Shown piece by piece: positions 1 through 9,400 of a DNA stretch of 64,000 bases. The position numbers were made by a program, and so were the translations under genes. How positions within the stretch are numbered: the stretch's first letter is position 1; every line of letters begins with the position of its first letter. Source of the DNA: Chaetoceros tenuissimus (lineage: Eukaryota > Bacillariophyta > Thalassiosirophyceae > Chaetocerotales > Chaetocerotaceae); assembly GCA_021927905.1 (NCBI GenBank), contig BLLK01000022.1, positions 558,001-622,000 on the forward strand, given 5' to 3'. The notes beneath the pieces were generated by a model, which was given only the letters and a program-made list of their open reading frames with translations, did no database searches and was not told where the DNA came from.

Positions 1-344
1 GGTTTTCGTTGTCGCGTCTTCTGAATTTGTATAATTCCTTCCGGGTGATACTTCATATCTAAGATCTAGGCCAGTGAATTCTAATCGTGATCAAATTTGA
101 ATTGATTCATTTTATGCTATTAAATTGATTATATTTTAAAATACGATACTATGTTATCAATGCTTTCCGCCGTCTGATCTCAAAAATTGATTTTCCGCCC
201 GTATTAGAATCCATTGTACAAAACCCTTTCACATTCTTTTTGAACTTTTTTAAATTTCATATTTCTGTATAAATATTGAAAAAGAGGTTGCGACTTTTAT
301 TTGCGCTCCGTACTGTTCCATACAAGTCAGATATTGCATACTCT
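1..344. other. Left edge, no gene recognised
   Basis: I see no reading frame with protein-like composition here. It is AT-rich sequence downstream of the stop codon of the V-ATPase e gene on the minus strand. A short open stretch at the very edge on the plus strand could be the tail of a gene lying outside the window, but nothing supports that beyond a stop codon. Confidence 0.5.
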
Positions 345-844
345 CTACTCTCCTTCGTAGATAGGCTTGATAAGTGGGTGCCACTGATGAAGCCATGCGC
401 ATAGCCAAAACATCCATGAGAAGAAAACAGCAACTGTAATTACTACTTGTCCGATTCTGTAAAAGTTGGGAAAACATGGTCAGTTAATACAGCTTGTACT
501 GGTGAAAAAGTTGAAAATGATGCATTTCATATGTGTTCTTTTTCACATGAATTCCCAGCGATCTGTAGGCTTCAGGGCAACAAATCTCCTCCTTCGAATT
601 ATCAAGCAAATTTAAAATCAATTCACATTATCCTTTTAATAATACTTTCGTAGATGCTTCCAATAAAAGCAGCATTCACGGAATAGTCAATTGGCGAGAG
701 AACTTGGTTACACTACAAGACTTACTGTGCATTGTCCTTGCTCATAGCACCGGTTATGCGAGCGCCCATAACAAGAGCTAGCAAAGCTGCTCCAAGAACA
801 GCATATGAAATTGTTCCGACAACAATTGGTCCTGGCACACTCAT
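345..844 (-). CDS. ATP6V0E: V-type H+-ATPase V0 subunit e (two exons)
   Basis: Exon 1 is 844-726 and exon 2 is 456-345, split by a 269-bp intron with GTAAGT donor and TTTTACAG acceptor. The join is in frame and gives 76 residues. The protein has two membrane helices. Helix 1 lies after MSVPGPIVV (residues 10-30); helix 2 contains GQVVITVAVFFSWMFWL and is followed by HQWHPLIKP. Length, two-helix layout and the second half (family pattern RGVIIT...FWL...NPL.P) match the small e subunit (Vma9/ATP6V0E) of the proton-pumping V-ATPase membrane sector. The start has a good context (AAACATG). Each exon alone is too short to stand out. The two hydrophobic halves and the exact splice frame make the call fairly strong; the N-terminal half alone is not diagnostic. 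Confidence 0.8.
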
Positions 845-1090
845 GTTTCTTTTCTATAAATTCAATAGGGGTTGTATCTATTGGAGCCAATTACCTAGAT
901 TCTGCTGTTGTTGTGTTTTGTGTTTTTGGAGAAAGCCTGCCTTCCGTTGTGTAAAAAAAGTCTCTGAAATACCAAAATAGCCTTTTTACCCGTAGAAAAA
1001 CGTCTATACATCTCGTCATTTTTCAAAAAGATTTGAAGTGAAAGACAAAGTTTAGTAACTAACTACTAGGTGCTGGCAGAAAACCATATT

Positions 1091-2536
1091 TTACTTTAAT
1101 TCTTTACCAATCATGCCTCTTGCATACATTTCAGTCAGAATCGTAGGAGTGCCCACAAACAGCAATGCCGGCTGACTTGTTTTATCATGACGAAAAATGT
1201 ATGCCCCTGATACAAAACGAGCTGGAACTGATAAGGGATCGGTAGGAACGACTGGATAATGTATGTCAATTTCAACATCATCTCCCATATTAATTTCGGA
1301 GCAGAATGTGCTCCAATTAGAACAGGTTCCAAATAGCTTGCTACTGTTCAGCCATTCAAATGATGTCATTGGCTTTGTCTTTGGTTTTCTCTTTCCATCA
1401 TTCTTCAGCTCATTTACAGCTTCACGAATAGAAACTGGTGATTTGAAATCATCAGGTCGAAAAATCAAAAAGTTGAAATAGCACCCAGCATCTGATTTAA
1501 GACAATTATCTATCTTGTCACGAAAATCAACCGCCATAATTCCTTGATCACAATCTATGATCTGGAAGAGACTTGACACAACTATATCATTGGTTGAGAC
1601 AAAAATACAAGCTGAGTCTTTCGCTCGTTGCTTTTCTTGGGCTATCCATTCTTCGTTCAATGTAAACATTTTTACAGTTGTCTTTGCTCCGAGTAGTTGG
1701 GAAGATAACAACCCAGAAAGAAATCTAGTAATAAAACCTGCAGGTGGGTTTGTCATTGCAGATGCGTGTTCCTTTCCACCGAGGCAAATTTCCATCTTAT
1801 CAGGCATGTCAAATTTTCTGTGTGGGTTCAGTTGAACAATGAAATCTGTCTTATCTTTGATTCCAAGCATGTTGTGTAAATTGTAAAAAGTCTGACCATC
1901 TCCTATACAATGAGCCATTGATACCACCAACGCGAACTTCTTAGTTGGATTTTTGTAATCAGCAATCAATGAAATTTTGAATAAAATTCCACTTTCATCT
2001 ACCTTGTCGATCAGCTTATTTGAATTATCCACCAACGTATCACCGAGTATCTTTGGAAGTTTTTCATACTCTAGGTCTCGAGTGAGTGGACACTTCGTGT
2101 TGTTCTCGACATCCAAGCACTTAAAAATTGCATCTAATTCCTCAGAAACCATCTTTTCAGTATCAGGGGAATAAACCAAAGCTATACGGCTCTTATCGCC
2201 TTTCTTCTTTATTTTTCGAAGTCTTCCACATAACCATGGATTGGCCTCCAAAATGAGACGAATACGTTTGCGAAGTGGACTCTTTAATTTCTGAATATCT
2301 CCATTGTACCATGTCATGGCTGATATAGATGTGACGTTCTGTATCATGAGATCCGAAGTTTCAAAAGGCAGCAATTCTTGAATGATTAAATCTTCTTCAG
2401 ATGTTGAGGTTTCTGCATTTACATTGCTCTTATTCCGGTTCCTTTGAGAAAGCCAGTACGCAGAAGCGGCTATACCAGCTGTAGCTGTGACTGTCTCGAG
2501 AACTCCAACTCTAACCATGGTACACAAAATGAACAA
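1091..2536 (-). CDS. HxxxD-type acyltransferase (condensation/alcohol acyltransferase-like), membrane-anchored
   Basis: Single exon, 481 residues. The N-terminus (residues 7-30) is hydrophobic and could anchor the protein in a membrane; the start may be Met1 or Met7. Residues 55-110 (NPWLCGRLRK) resemble the first fold half of CoA-dependent acyltransferases of the condensation/BAHD/wax-synthase clan. The catalytic motif is MAHCIGDG, with H209 and D213 in the HxxxDG arrangement. A later segment (MAVDFRDKI...GCYFNFLI) fits the conserved region in which the second domain begins. The likely reaction is transfer of an acyl group from acyl-CoA to an alcohol or amine, but the substrate cannot be read from the sequence. 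It lies about 250 bp upstream of the V-ATPase e gene on the same strand. The clan is fairly sure; the subfamily is unknown. Confidence 0.65.
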   Translation of the reverse strand: MFILCTMVRVGVLETVTATAGIAASAYWLSQRNRNKSNVNAETSTSEEDLIIQELLPFETSDLMIQNVTSISAMTWYNGDIQKLKSPLRKRIRLILEANPWLCGRLRKIKKKGDKSRIALVYSPDTEKMVSEELDAIFKCLDVENNTKCPLTRDLEYEKLPKILGDTLVDNSNKLIDKVDESGILFKISLIADYKNPTKKFALVVSMAHCIGDGQTFYNLHNMLGIKDKTDFIVQLNPHRKFDMPDKMEICLGGKEHASAMTNPPAGFITRFLSGLLSSQLLGAKTTVKMFTLNEEWIAQEKQRAKDSACIFVSTNDIVVSSLFQIIDCDQGIMAVDFRDKIDNCLKSDAGCYFNFLIFRPDDFKSPVSIREAVNELKNDGKRKPKTKPMTSFEWLNSSKLFGTCSNWSTFCSEINMGDDVEIDIHYPVVPTDPLSVPARFVSGAYIFRHDKTSQPALLFVGTPTILTEMYARGMIGKELK

Positions 2537-4262
2537 TAGATGAACAAGCCAATATCACAAAAACCTGCTTTTGACGAATAATATTCAATATAATCAATTG
2601 GTACCATAATGAAAAATTTAAATTTTGTTACAGAGTGAGCACAGAGCACGGTCGTCCACCGTCGGTCGTCCCATCGTCGGTCGCCGCCTGGGTGTTTCTT
2701 GCCTTGGTTAATGCTGTCATTGTTTTTGCTTCGTTATTTAAAAATAAAAGAATCGTGTTTTCGTAGTATTTATCTGTACAGAAATCTCATCACTCGACAA
2801 AACATCGTCTCACTTTCTCGTATGGCACACTGTTAAGGATATTGATAATATCTCTCAGGCTCACCGCAGCTTCACCTGTCTCGCTCTCTCCTCATGCTGC
2901 TAGTATGAAGGAAGAAAAGTCAAGCTCTCCAGAGAGTCCTCCTCGGCTCCAGGATTGTGTGCATCGCTTCTCCCTTCTTAATTCCCATCTAAAGAAGGTT
3001 GCACTTTCGATGACGGCCGTGATGATAGCACCACACCTTCCGGAAGCACTGAGAAGGATGTATCAACATTGGTGGAAATGCCACTGCTGAACGCGGAGCT
3101 TCTTCCAGAGCATCCAACCTTCCTTCCTCCTGCCCCTCTTGCACTAACAGTGCTGGTATCTACAGAAGGGGTGCCCAAGAGATTGTGATCTCCCGAAGAA
3201 ATCAGCTGATATACGCCCACCTTCTTGTGGAATCATCAAGGCAAATAGTTCGTGCGAAGAACCGCTCGTATCTAGCTACTATATTGAAGGGTTTTGAATT
3301 CGTTGGTACTCACATCGCTTGCATCAGAAGGCTCTGAAGGAATCTTCAAGTCTATCCAGGTGAGTAATGAACGATGTCATGTTGTTTGTGTTGTATGGGG
3401 TGATGATGAAATGTAAATGCGTCTCTTTCAACGAAATTCATCTGACATCATATTTGAATCCAACTCAATGCTCACTTACAGTCAACGCATATACTAACTC
3501 ATTCTTTCTTTTCCTCTTTGCATGTGATATCGAACTACATCTCTCTTCAACTTTTGTTAAGAGGGGTAGGCTTAGATGCATAATGATTTATTGAGGACAT
3601 TGAACCATTGATGAAACGCAATAGGTTGTATTTGGAATGTCCGTGTAGGTAACGTCCTCTGGACTGATCGTATGTGACCCGCCTCTAGTAGCAAGAGATG
3701 GAGTAGATTCATCCTTTTCAACCGAAGATTCGGCTTGTTCGACCTCTACCATCATCTTATCATAGTTGTCAGTATTAATTTGCTGACCGCTGGAGCAACT
3801 GGACTCACCAGAAATACAAGTTTTGAGGTATTGGGGTTCATCCTCTTGCTCTTTGCAGCAATGCGTAAGTGGCTGTTGCCTCTTTATCTTTTCAATCGAC
3901 ACATGCCAGCGCAAGCATCAATTGCATTTATCATGCTCGATCTTACCATTTGATTGGGTAGTATGACTGTTCATTTGTCACCGCTCCACTTGTTCAGGTC
4001 CTTCACGTGGCTTGGAGTACCAGTAGGAAGTTGATTCGTTTACTTGCATCATTGTGTTGTGACAGCCCTGACTTTTGAAGCTAACATGGAACAAATACTT
4101 TCCATTCAATCATTGTATATGTCCAAAGTTCTGTGCAGCTTGTGAATTGGTAAGTGTATTGTCATGCTTTTGCTCTTGCTTCCTTCACATTGTCTATCTA
4201 TTGATACGTATTATGTCCTTGCTCACTTGTGGAATCATGAAAATGGATTACAAAGTTTGTTC
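2537..4262. other. 1.7 kb without a convincing gene
   Basis: Several short open frames occur: a plus-strand stretch around 2985-3190 rich in Pro/Glu/Leu, and a 108-codon minus-strand frame at 3914-3588 rich in Glu/Ser/Asp. None shows a domain or a plausible splice structure. They may be remnants of a decayed gene or element. This is the unique left flank of the large duplication. Confidence 0.4.
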
Positions 4263-6058
4263 TCCAACCCAACTGCGACTACCTTTGCTTTTTGTAGACT
4301 ATTCATTCTTTACCTTCATCTTGAGAGGAGCATTATGTTGATACAGCAGAGTGTGGGAAATCTTTATGTGCTTGTACTTTCTTTCTGTTTCATCATCGTA
4401 CTTGATACTGCCATCTCTCGTTTATGAATCGTGAGAGTCAATGGTCCAAACTTCATCTAATCTTCACTATTTAGTCCAGAACTGATGTTGTTTTCAACCT
4501 TTGTCAACTTTTCCGATGTACAGTACATTGATTTGCTCAGGCTAAGGGTGGTATTATATGCAACAGCTTAACTTGCCGAGGCAGTGTTTGTCCATCGAGA
4601 TCAGATATGTATTGAAATGATATTGTTGATGAGACAGATTAGAGCGAAGGAGGGTTCTTGGACACAGTTCGAAAGATTGGGTATCATGGGAATAACAATT
4701 ATTTCTTGAAGCCTACGATATTCCTATCGCTAAGTATTTCTTTTCATTCCTATCTTCTGTCGTTATCTGTTATTGTATACTGAAAGAAACGTCAGCTTTT
4801 GATAAAGTAAGATTGCATAGAAGTGTACGCATTTTCCAGTAGTCTCTGTGCTTGCTCCAAGTCTGCAAAACAATATACATCCGTTTCCTTCATCTCACAA
4901 TCACTACCTGAGGCTCTAGATAAATTGATTTATTACGTGTAATGTAAAAAATTTACTAGGATCCCAAAAGACTTCCTTCTTTAGCGAAACAAGAATGTTC
5001 AGGTTTACAAATTGAGCGTTAGTGGCGTACAGGAGACTAGTATGAAGGGATAGTGTGGTTTCTACCTATTCAAAACAGTTGAATTCATCCACCCTGTAGA
5101 TTGTTAGAAGGTACAATCGCATCTAAGAAATAGATTTTCATGATCGGTGTCTTTCTTTATTGAAAAGAGGAGTGAATCATCTGTGCAATGGAGAGAGTAT
5201 TTTACTTGCAATTCTGTTTGCGATCACTGCATACTCGTATCCGTAGCTCTAGAAATAACCGTGAATTATATGGTACTGTACATTTCAAATATAAGAGGCA
5301 CTGAAGGCGAATCACATCACAATATCTTCTCTACATTGATCATACGATTTGATTTGGTAGAGTTTGGTGGATAACATCATTCACAAAAAGTAAAATCTTC
5401 ATTTTACCGTACAATCCTCTCTAAAACCAAACACGATCCTAAAATTTTCGAACAGCATCCTATTTCAACAAGAAAGACTGGCACAAATACAATGAAGTCC
5501 AAAGCCCCTACTTTCGATTTAGACGAACTTCGACAAAAGGCCAAGGCATGCCTCGAACACCAGTTTGGCGAAAACTCAGGTCCTGCAGAGATTCGATTTC
5601 GTCAACACATCATGGGGTTACTAAACCAATTGGATCAAAGTCAAAACAAATGTAAAGATCTAGAGGCAGAACTAAATCATCTACAGTCAAAGTCCATGCT
5701 ACAGAAGCGAGAGGTGGAAATCGAAGCAGGAAAATGTCGAAAATCCAAGGAGGAGTTGGAAACTTTAACAGAAGAGATCAAGAATTTTGATGAAAAGAAC
5801 AGCGTTTTAGAAACATCCATCAGTGATATCAAGGATCAAATGGAAAAGTTGAAAGGTGAGACAGAGGGTTTTCAAACAATAATTGACAAAGGGCCTGATT
5901 GGACTGAAGAACAAAAGGCAGAAAGGTCGCACATTGTCGAACTAGCAGATGGGGAACGAAGTCGTTTGGAAGAACTAAGATTCAAACTAGCAAACATTCA
6001 AAGTGAAGTTACTAAGAAAGAGGAAGAACTGCAAGAAAAGGAAGAAGCTCGAGGTAAA
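4263..6058 (+). repeat. Left copy of 1.8-kb duplication (CFAP58 upstream region plus codons 1-189)
   Basis: This 1,796-bp block recurs at 10162-11956 (1,795 bp). Reading side by side I find only about five differences: two substitutions near 4360-4375, a one-base poly-A length change near 4950, a small change near 5165 and a T-run change near 5285. None is in the coding part. Homology begins abruptly at TCCAACCC and ends at GGTAAA. The two inner ends (6058 and 10162) are exactly where the 4.1-kb insertion begins and ends, so the block behaves like a giant target-site duplication. Confidence 0.93.
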
Positions 6059-6166
6059 GGTTTAGGTTTAGGTTTAGGTTTATATTCTAGTTTAGCCTTC
6101 AACAAACCACCAAGTTTCCACATCATATATAATGCCGATTTTTCAGGCGATGGTACTCCCTGTTAG
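5492..6166 (+). pseudogene. CFAP58: Truncated 5' copy of CFAP58, interrupted by the insertion
   Basis: Codons 1-189 are identical in protein to the intact gene at 11390. The frame then runs into the inserted element, whose GGTTTA repeats are read as GLGLGLGL. It ends after about 36 foreign residues at a TAG (6164-6166). The whole duplicated upstream region (about 1.2 kb) is retained, so the fragment may still be transcribed. Its product would be only the first coiled-coil segment, without the conserved C-terminal half. I treat it as a non-functional fragment produced by the duplication, not as a paralogue. Confidence 0.88.
6059..6082 (-). repeat. (TAAACC)4 tail of the inserted element
   Basis: Plus strand shows GGTTTA four times in a row, directly after the target sequence GGTAAA. 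On the element strand this is a TAAACC tail at the 3' end. It resembles, but is not, the TTAGGG telomere repeat reported for diatoms. GGTAAA in the target differs from the unit GGTTTA by one base and could have paired with the tail during priming. Confidence 0.85.
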
Positions 6167-6250
6167 AGCAGTTCGCTGCGGGACCATGAACTCACAGTGG
6201 AGGTGAGACGTAGTGTGTACTTCTCAGAGCTCCCTTGTATAGAGGACGTA

Positions 6251-6353
6251 ATCTCCTGTTGGCTGTTGCCAACAGGGGATCTGGTGCTTATGTTGCAAGA
6301 GTACAGGTACTCCTACAACATAAGGCCTAGGAACGTCGCAGAGAGTTCCTAGG
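6251..6353. other. Three stem-loops in the element 3' untranslated region
   Basis: Hairpin 1: 6251-6263 with 6268-6280 (13 pairs, one G-T, loop TGTT). Hairpin 2: 6299-6303 with 6308-6312 (GAGTA/TACTC, loop CAGG). Hairpin 3: 6326-6334 with 6345-6353 (CCTAGGAAC/GTTCCTAGG, 10-nt loop). They are packed into about 100 bp between the ORF stop and the tail. Such structured 3' ends are often recognised by the reverse transcriptase of non-LTR elements; that role is inferred here. Confidence 0.75.
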
Positions 6354-6413
6354 GCTAAATTAAATATATTGTTGTAACCTAAGCTATTCCTTAGCCTATG
6401 TTGTTGTTTGATT

Positions 6414-9400
6414 TTATGAGTTTGGGTTGTCTGGATTGTGTTTTCGCGGTCTGTCATTTGGATGGTCTGTGTATTCTTTGTCTCGTTTTTTGTACGTGAG
6501 TTTCCATGGGGTAGTTATATGATGTAGGGCTTGACTATAATTTTCATCATGTAGGATGGCATGGAGATAGGAGCTTTCGTGGTGGAGTCGTCGTAAGTTT
6601 TCTGGAAGGGTGAGCATATAAGCGGAGACTATATCATCATTGAGGAATTGAGGAGGTAAGGTGATAATTAGATATATCAGCATGAGCGCATAGAGGGTTG
6701 GGTCTTCTTTTCGTTCCAGTTCTCGAATGGCTATGTCTGAGGTAAGGATTTTATCTTTTGGAGGTAAGTCTCTTTCCATGTCATTTGGTTGAAAGCATAG
6801 TCTTATTTGGAACGGGTCGAAACATGGCATTGGTGGGTAGAAAGTCAGGATGAATGTTACTGGCGTTTTGTATATGCGTTCATTTGGACATTTCGTACGA
6901 GGCTGCGGATGTTCAAGGAAAGTCCAGGTTACTGTTGTTTGGTAGTACCATGGTGATTTATTAACAAAGTGAGGGTTGGGATGGATCATGCTGCGGGTGA
7001 CTTCGTAGATGTTCACTAGGGGCATTGCTCTTGCTAGCGCCTGTATGTTTTCATGGAAGTACATTTCAGGGTAGTACCCAAATGATGGCGGTCGAATGCC
7101 TTCAAATCGGGGGAAGCATGGTCGGCGGTAGTGGAGTCGAAGCCGTTTATAGTCGGATCGAAATAACGCGGGGTGTAGTGCCAAATGGAGATTTGTTAGC
7201 GTGATATCAGTAGTGATAGCAGTTGGAGCATATATTCTCGGGAAGGGCATGAATGGAGGACGAGGTGGAAACACTTTCATAGTGAGAAATGATTCTTCTT
7301 CATAACATTCTTGGAAGTGGAAGTCGGGATCTTCAGAGGGAGTAAGTTCAGGTCTAGGGTGTCGTGGATCGCGTGGATGAAAGATATCTTCTGGTGGTAG
7401 TGGAGATGTGAACGGACTTGGTCTTATCCTAGGGACATTTTGTATGTACGCATACGGGGTCTGTAAAAGGTATGGTAAGACTGATGGTGATGTAGCTTTG
7501 GTAAGTACGTTCCATGTTTCACGAGGGTTGTGTTGGACAAGAATCGCTGTCATGATGCAGATGTCACAGGGCTGATTTGGGTAGGTGGCAAGCAGGATTC
7601 CTCTGTCGCAGGTGATACAGGTGGAGCATTGTTGGTCCTGGGTTGGATGAAGGGTAGCATGGTCATTTGGTATTAGTTTGGAACAGTGCTTGCATAGATT
7701 TGTATGAAGATTGGGTGCTGGGCAAGGTGTTGGGCATTGACAGAAGTCAAGTGCCTTGGTGAGATTGTTATGAATTATATCTGCAGTCAAGGGTGGGAAT
7801 TCTCTTGTAAGAGAGGGGGTAGTCGGAAGGAGGCAGGCATATGCAACCAAGTGGAGGACAAGGTCTTGAAGTTGCGTGTCTGGAGTTTCGTAAAGTGCAT
7901 CCCCAACGGGAAGGAAGGTGAGCTTTTCCGATATATACAGTTTTGTCTCAGTGTGAGAAATGACATTGGATAGAATGTCCCTGATTTCCTCTAGAGGAAC
8001 TTTGCGAAGCGAAAGTCTTAGTGCTATATCTTGAGTGTCATATTTTTGGGGATCAATGTTGGTATACTCAAGGATGAGGGACAGTGCTGTGTCATCGCAG
8101 ATTAGGTGAGCCACAATCGTGGTGGCAATGGTGACAGCAAGTTGGAGTTGTGTACAAAGTGTGCAGTTCTTCTTTTGTATGGAGATTGTGTATGACAGTG
8201 CTTTTGATCGACGAAGTGTGCACCATCGGCCAGGACATGGATAAGTGGGGAGTTTATTAGGTGAGGCACGCTTCCTTTTTTTGGTTGGTTGCTGTTCATA
8301 TTCAGTATCACACGTAGTTTGTTCCTGGACCTTCTTTCGTTTTGTAGGCTTTATAGTAGGTTTTGGGGATGGAACATTACGCTGCTGATTTTTGCGTAAG
8401 GCTGTACTAATTGTTTTTTGTAGATTCTTAGTCTTCCGTATGAGGCTCTGAAGGAGTTGAAGGAATTTGTCTTGGAGGACCTCAAGGAGTGTCTTATTAT
8501 TATTATAAGGAGCAAGGATCGAACTGACATCTTCATCATTGAGGGCATTTAGGACTGATCCGATGGTGACTTTTTTGGGCTTATCCGTTGAGACTTGAGT
8601 GGTGGTTGCTAGTATGACATTACAGTATTTGTGATGTATCATGTTGATATATTCATGGACAGCAATGTGTGTATTAGCTGGTAGAAGTCCAAGGAGTGGG
8701 ATAACATGGAACTTATTTGTTGGATGCGCTGGAGGAGCTTGCTCCGGGAGTCCTAGAAGATTTGACGTGTGCACAACTGTGAGCCGATCTGGTGGTGTCG
8801 TAAGGACATGATCATTCCAGTCTGGGGGATCATCATCTGTGATACTTTGAAAGGGTGGAAATATGGCGGTGGAGTGATATATTTCTCTTTGGGATGTCGT
8901 TAACGGTGTAATAATGCCCGAATGGTTGATTGCTGTTCTAAGGAAGGTTGTAAAGGGAGGGATTCGATTGTGTCGTCGACTGTGGTTTGGATGAATGATG
9001 GTAGACATATAGGAGGTGATTGTATCAAGCTGTAGTAGAATGCTTTCAATTTTTTGGATGTTTTTTCTCCTGTTTATAGCTATTTTATGGTAGGTGCAGC
9101 GAAGGTGGTAATGGAGTGAAGTTGCCGGCGTGGAGGCTGTGTCACACAGGGGACAGCATTGCATTTGTGTAGAGATTACATTTCGGGGCATATTGTCCTG
9201 AGATGGATGGCATCGAGCTTGGTAGTATTGGCGATATGATAGGTTTATTTTGAGGAGACGTTGATGAGATAGCGCTTTTTCTTGAGCTAGATTTCGAAGG
9301 ATGGAGTCCGTGGCGAAGGACTGTGTAGGATCCGTAAACGATGGCAGTAGGTGTAGGTACCAGTGGTCTTTACGTAATGCAGCTTGTTCCATGTTGTGCT

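Noticed and set aside
6059-6082. Interstitial telomere
   Set aside because: The unit is GGTTTA, not TTAGGG, and it lies exactly at the 3' end of an insertion, so an element tail is simpler.
5492-6166. Independent CFAP58 paralogue
   Set aside because: Identical to the intact gene up to codon 189 and cut off at the insertion; it is a duplication fragment.
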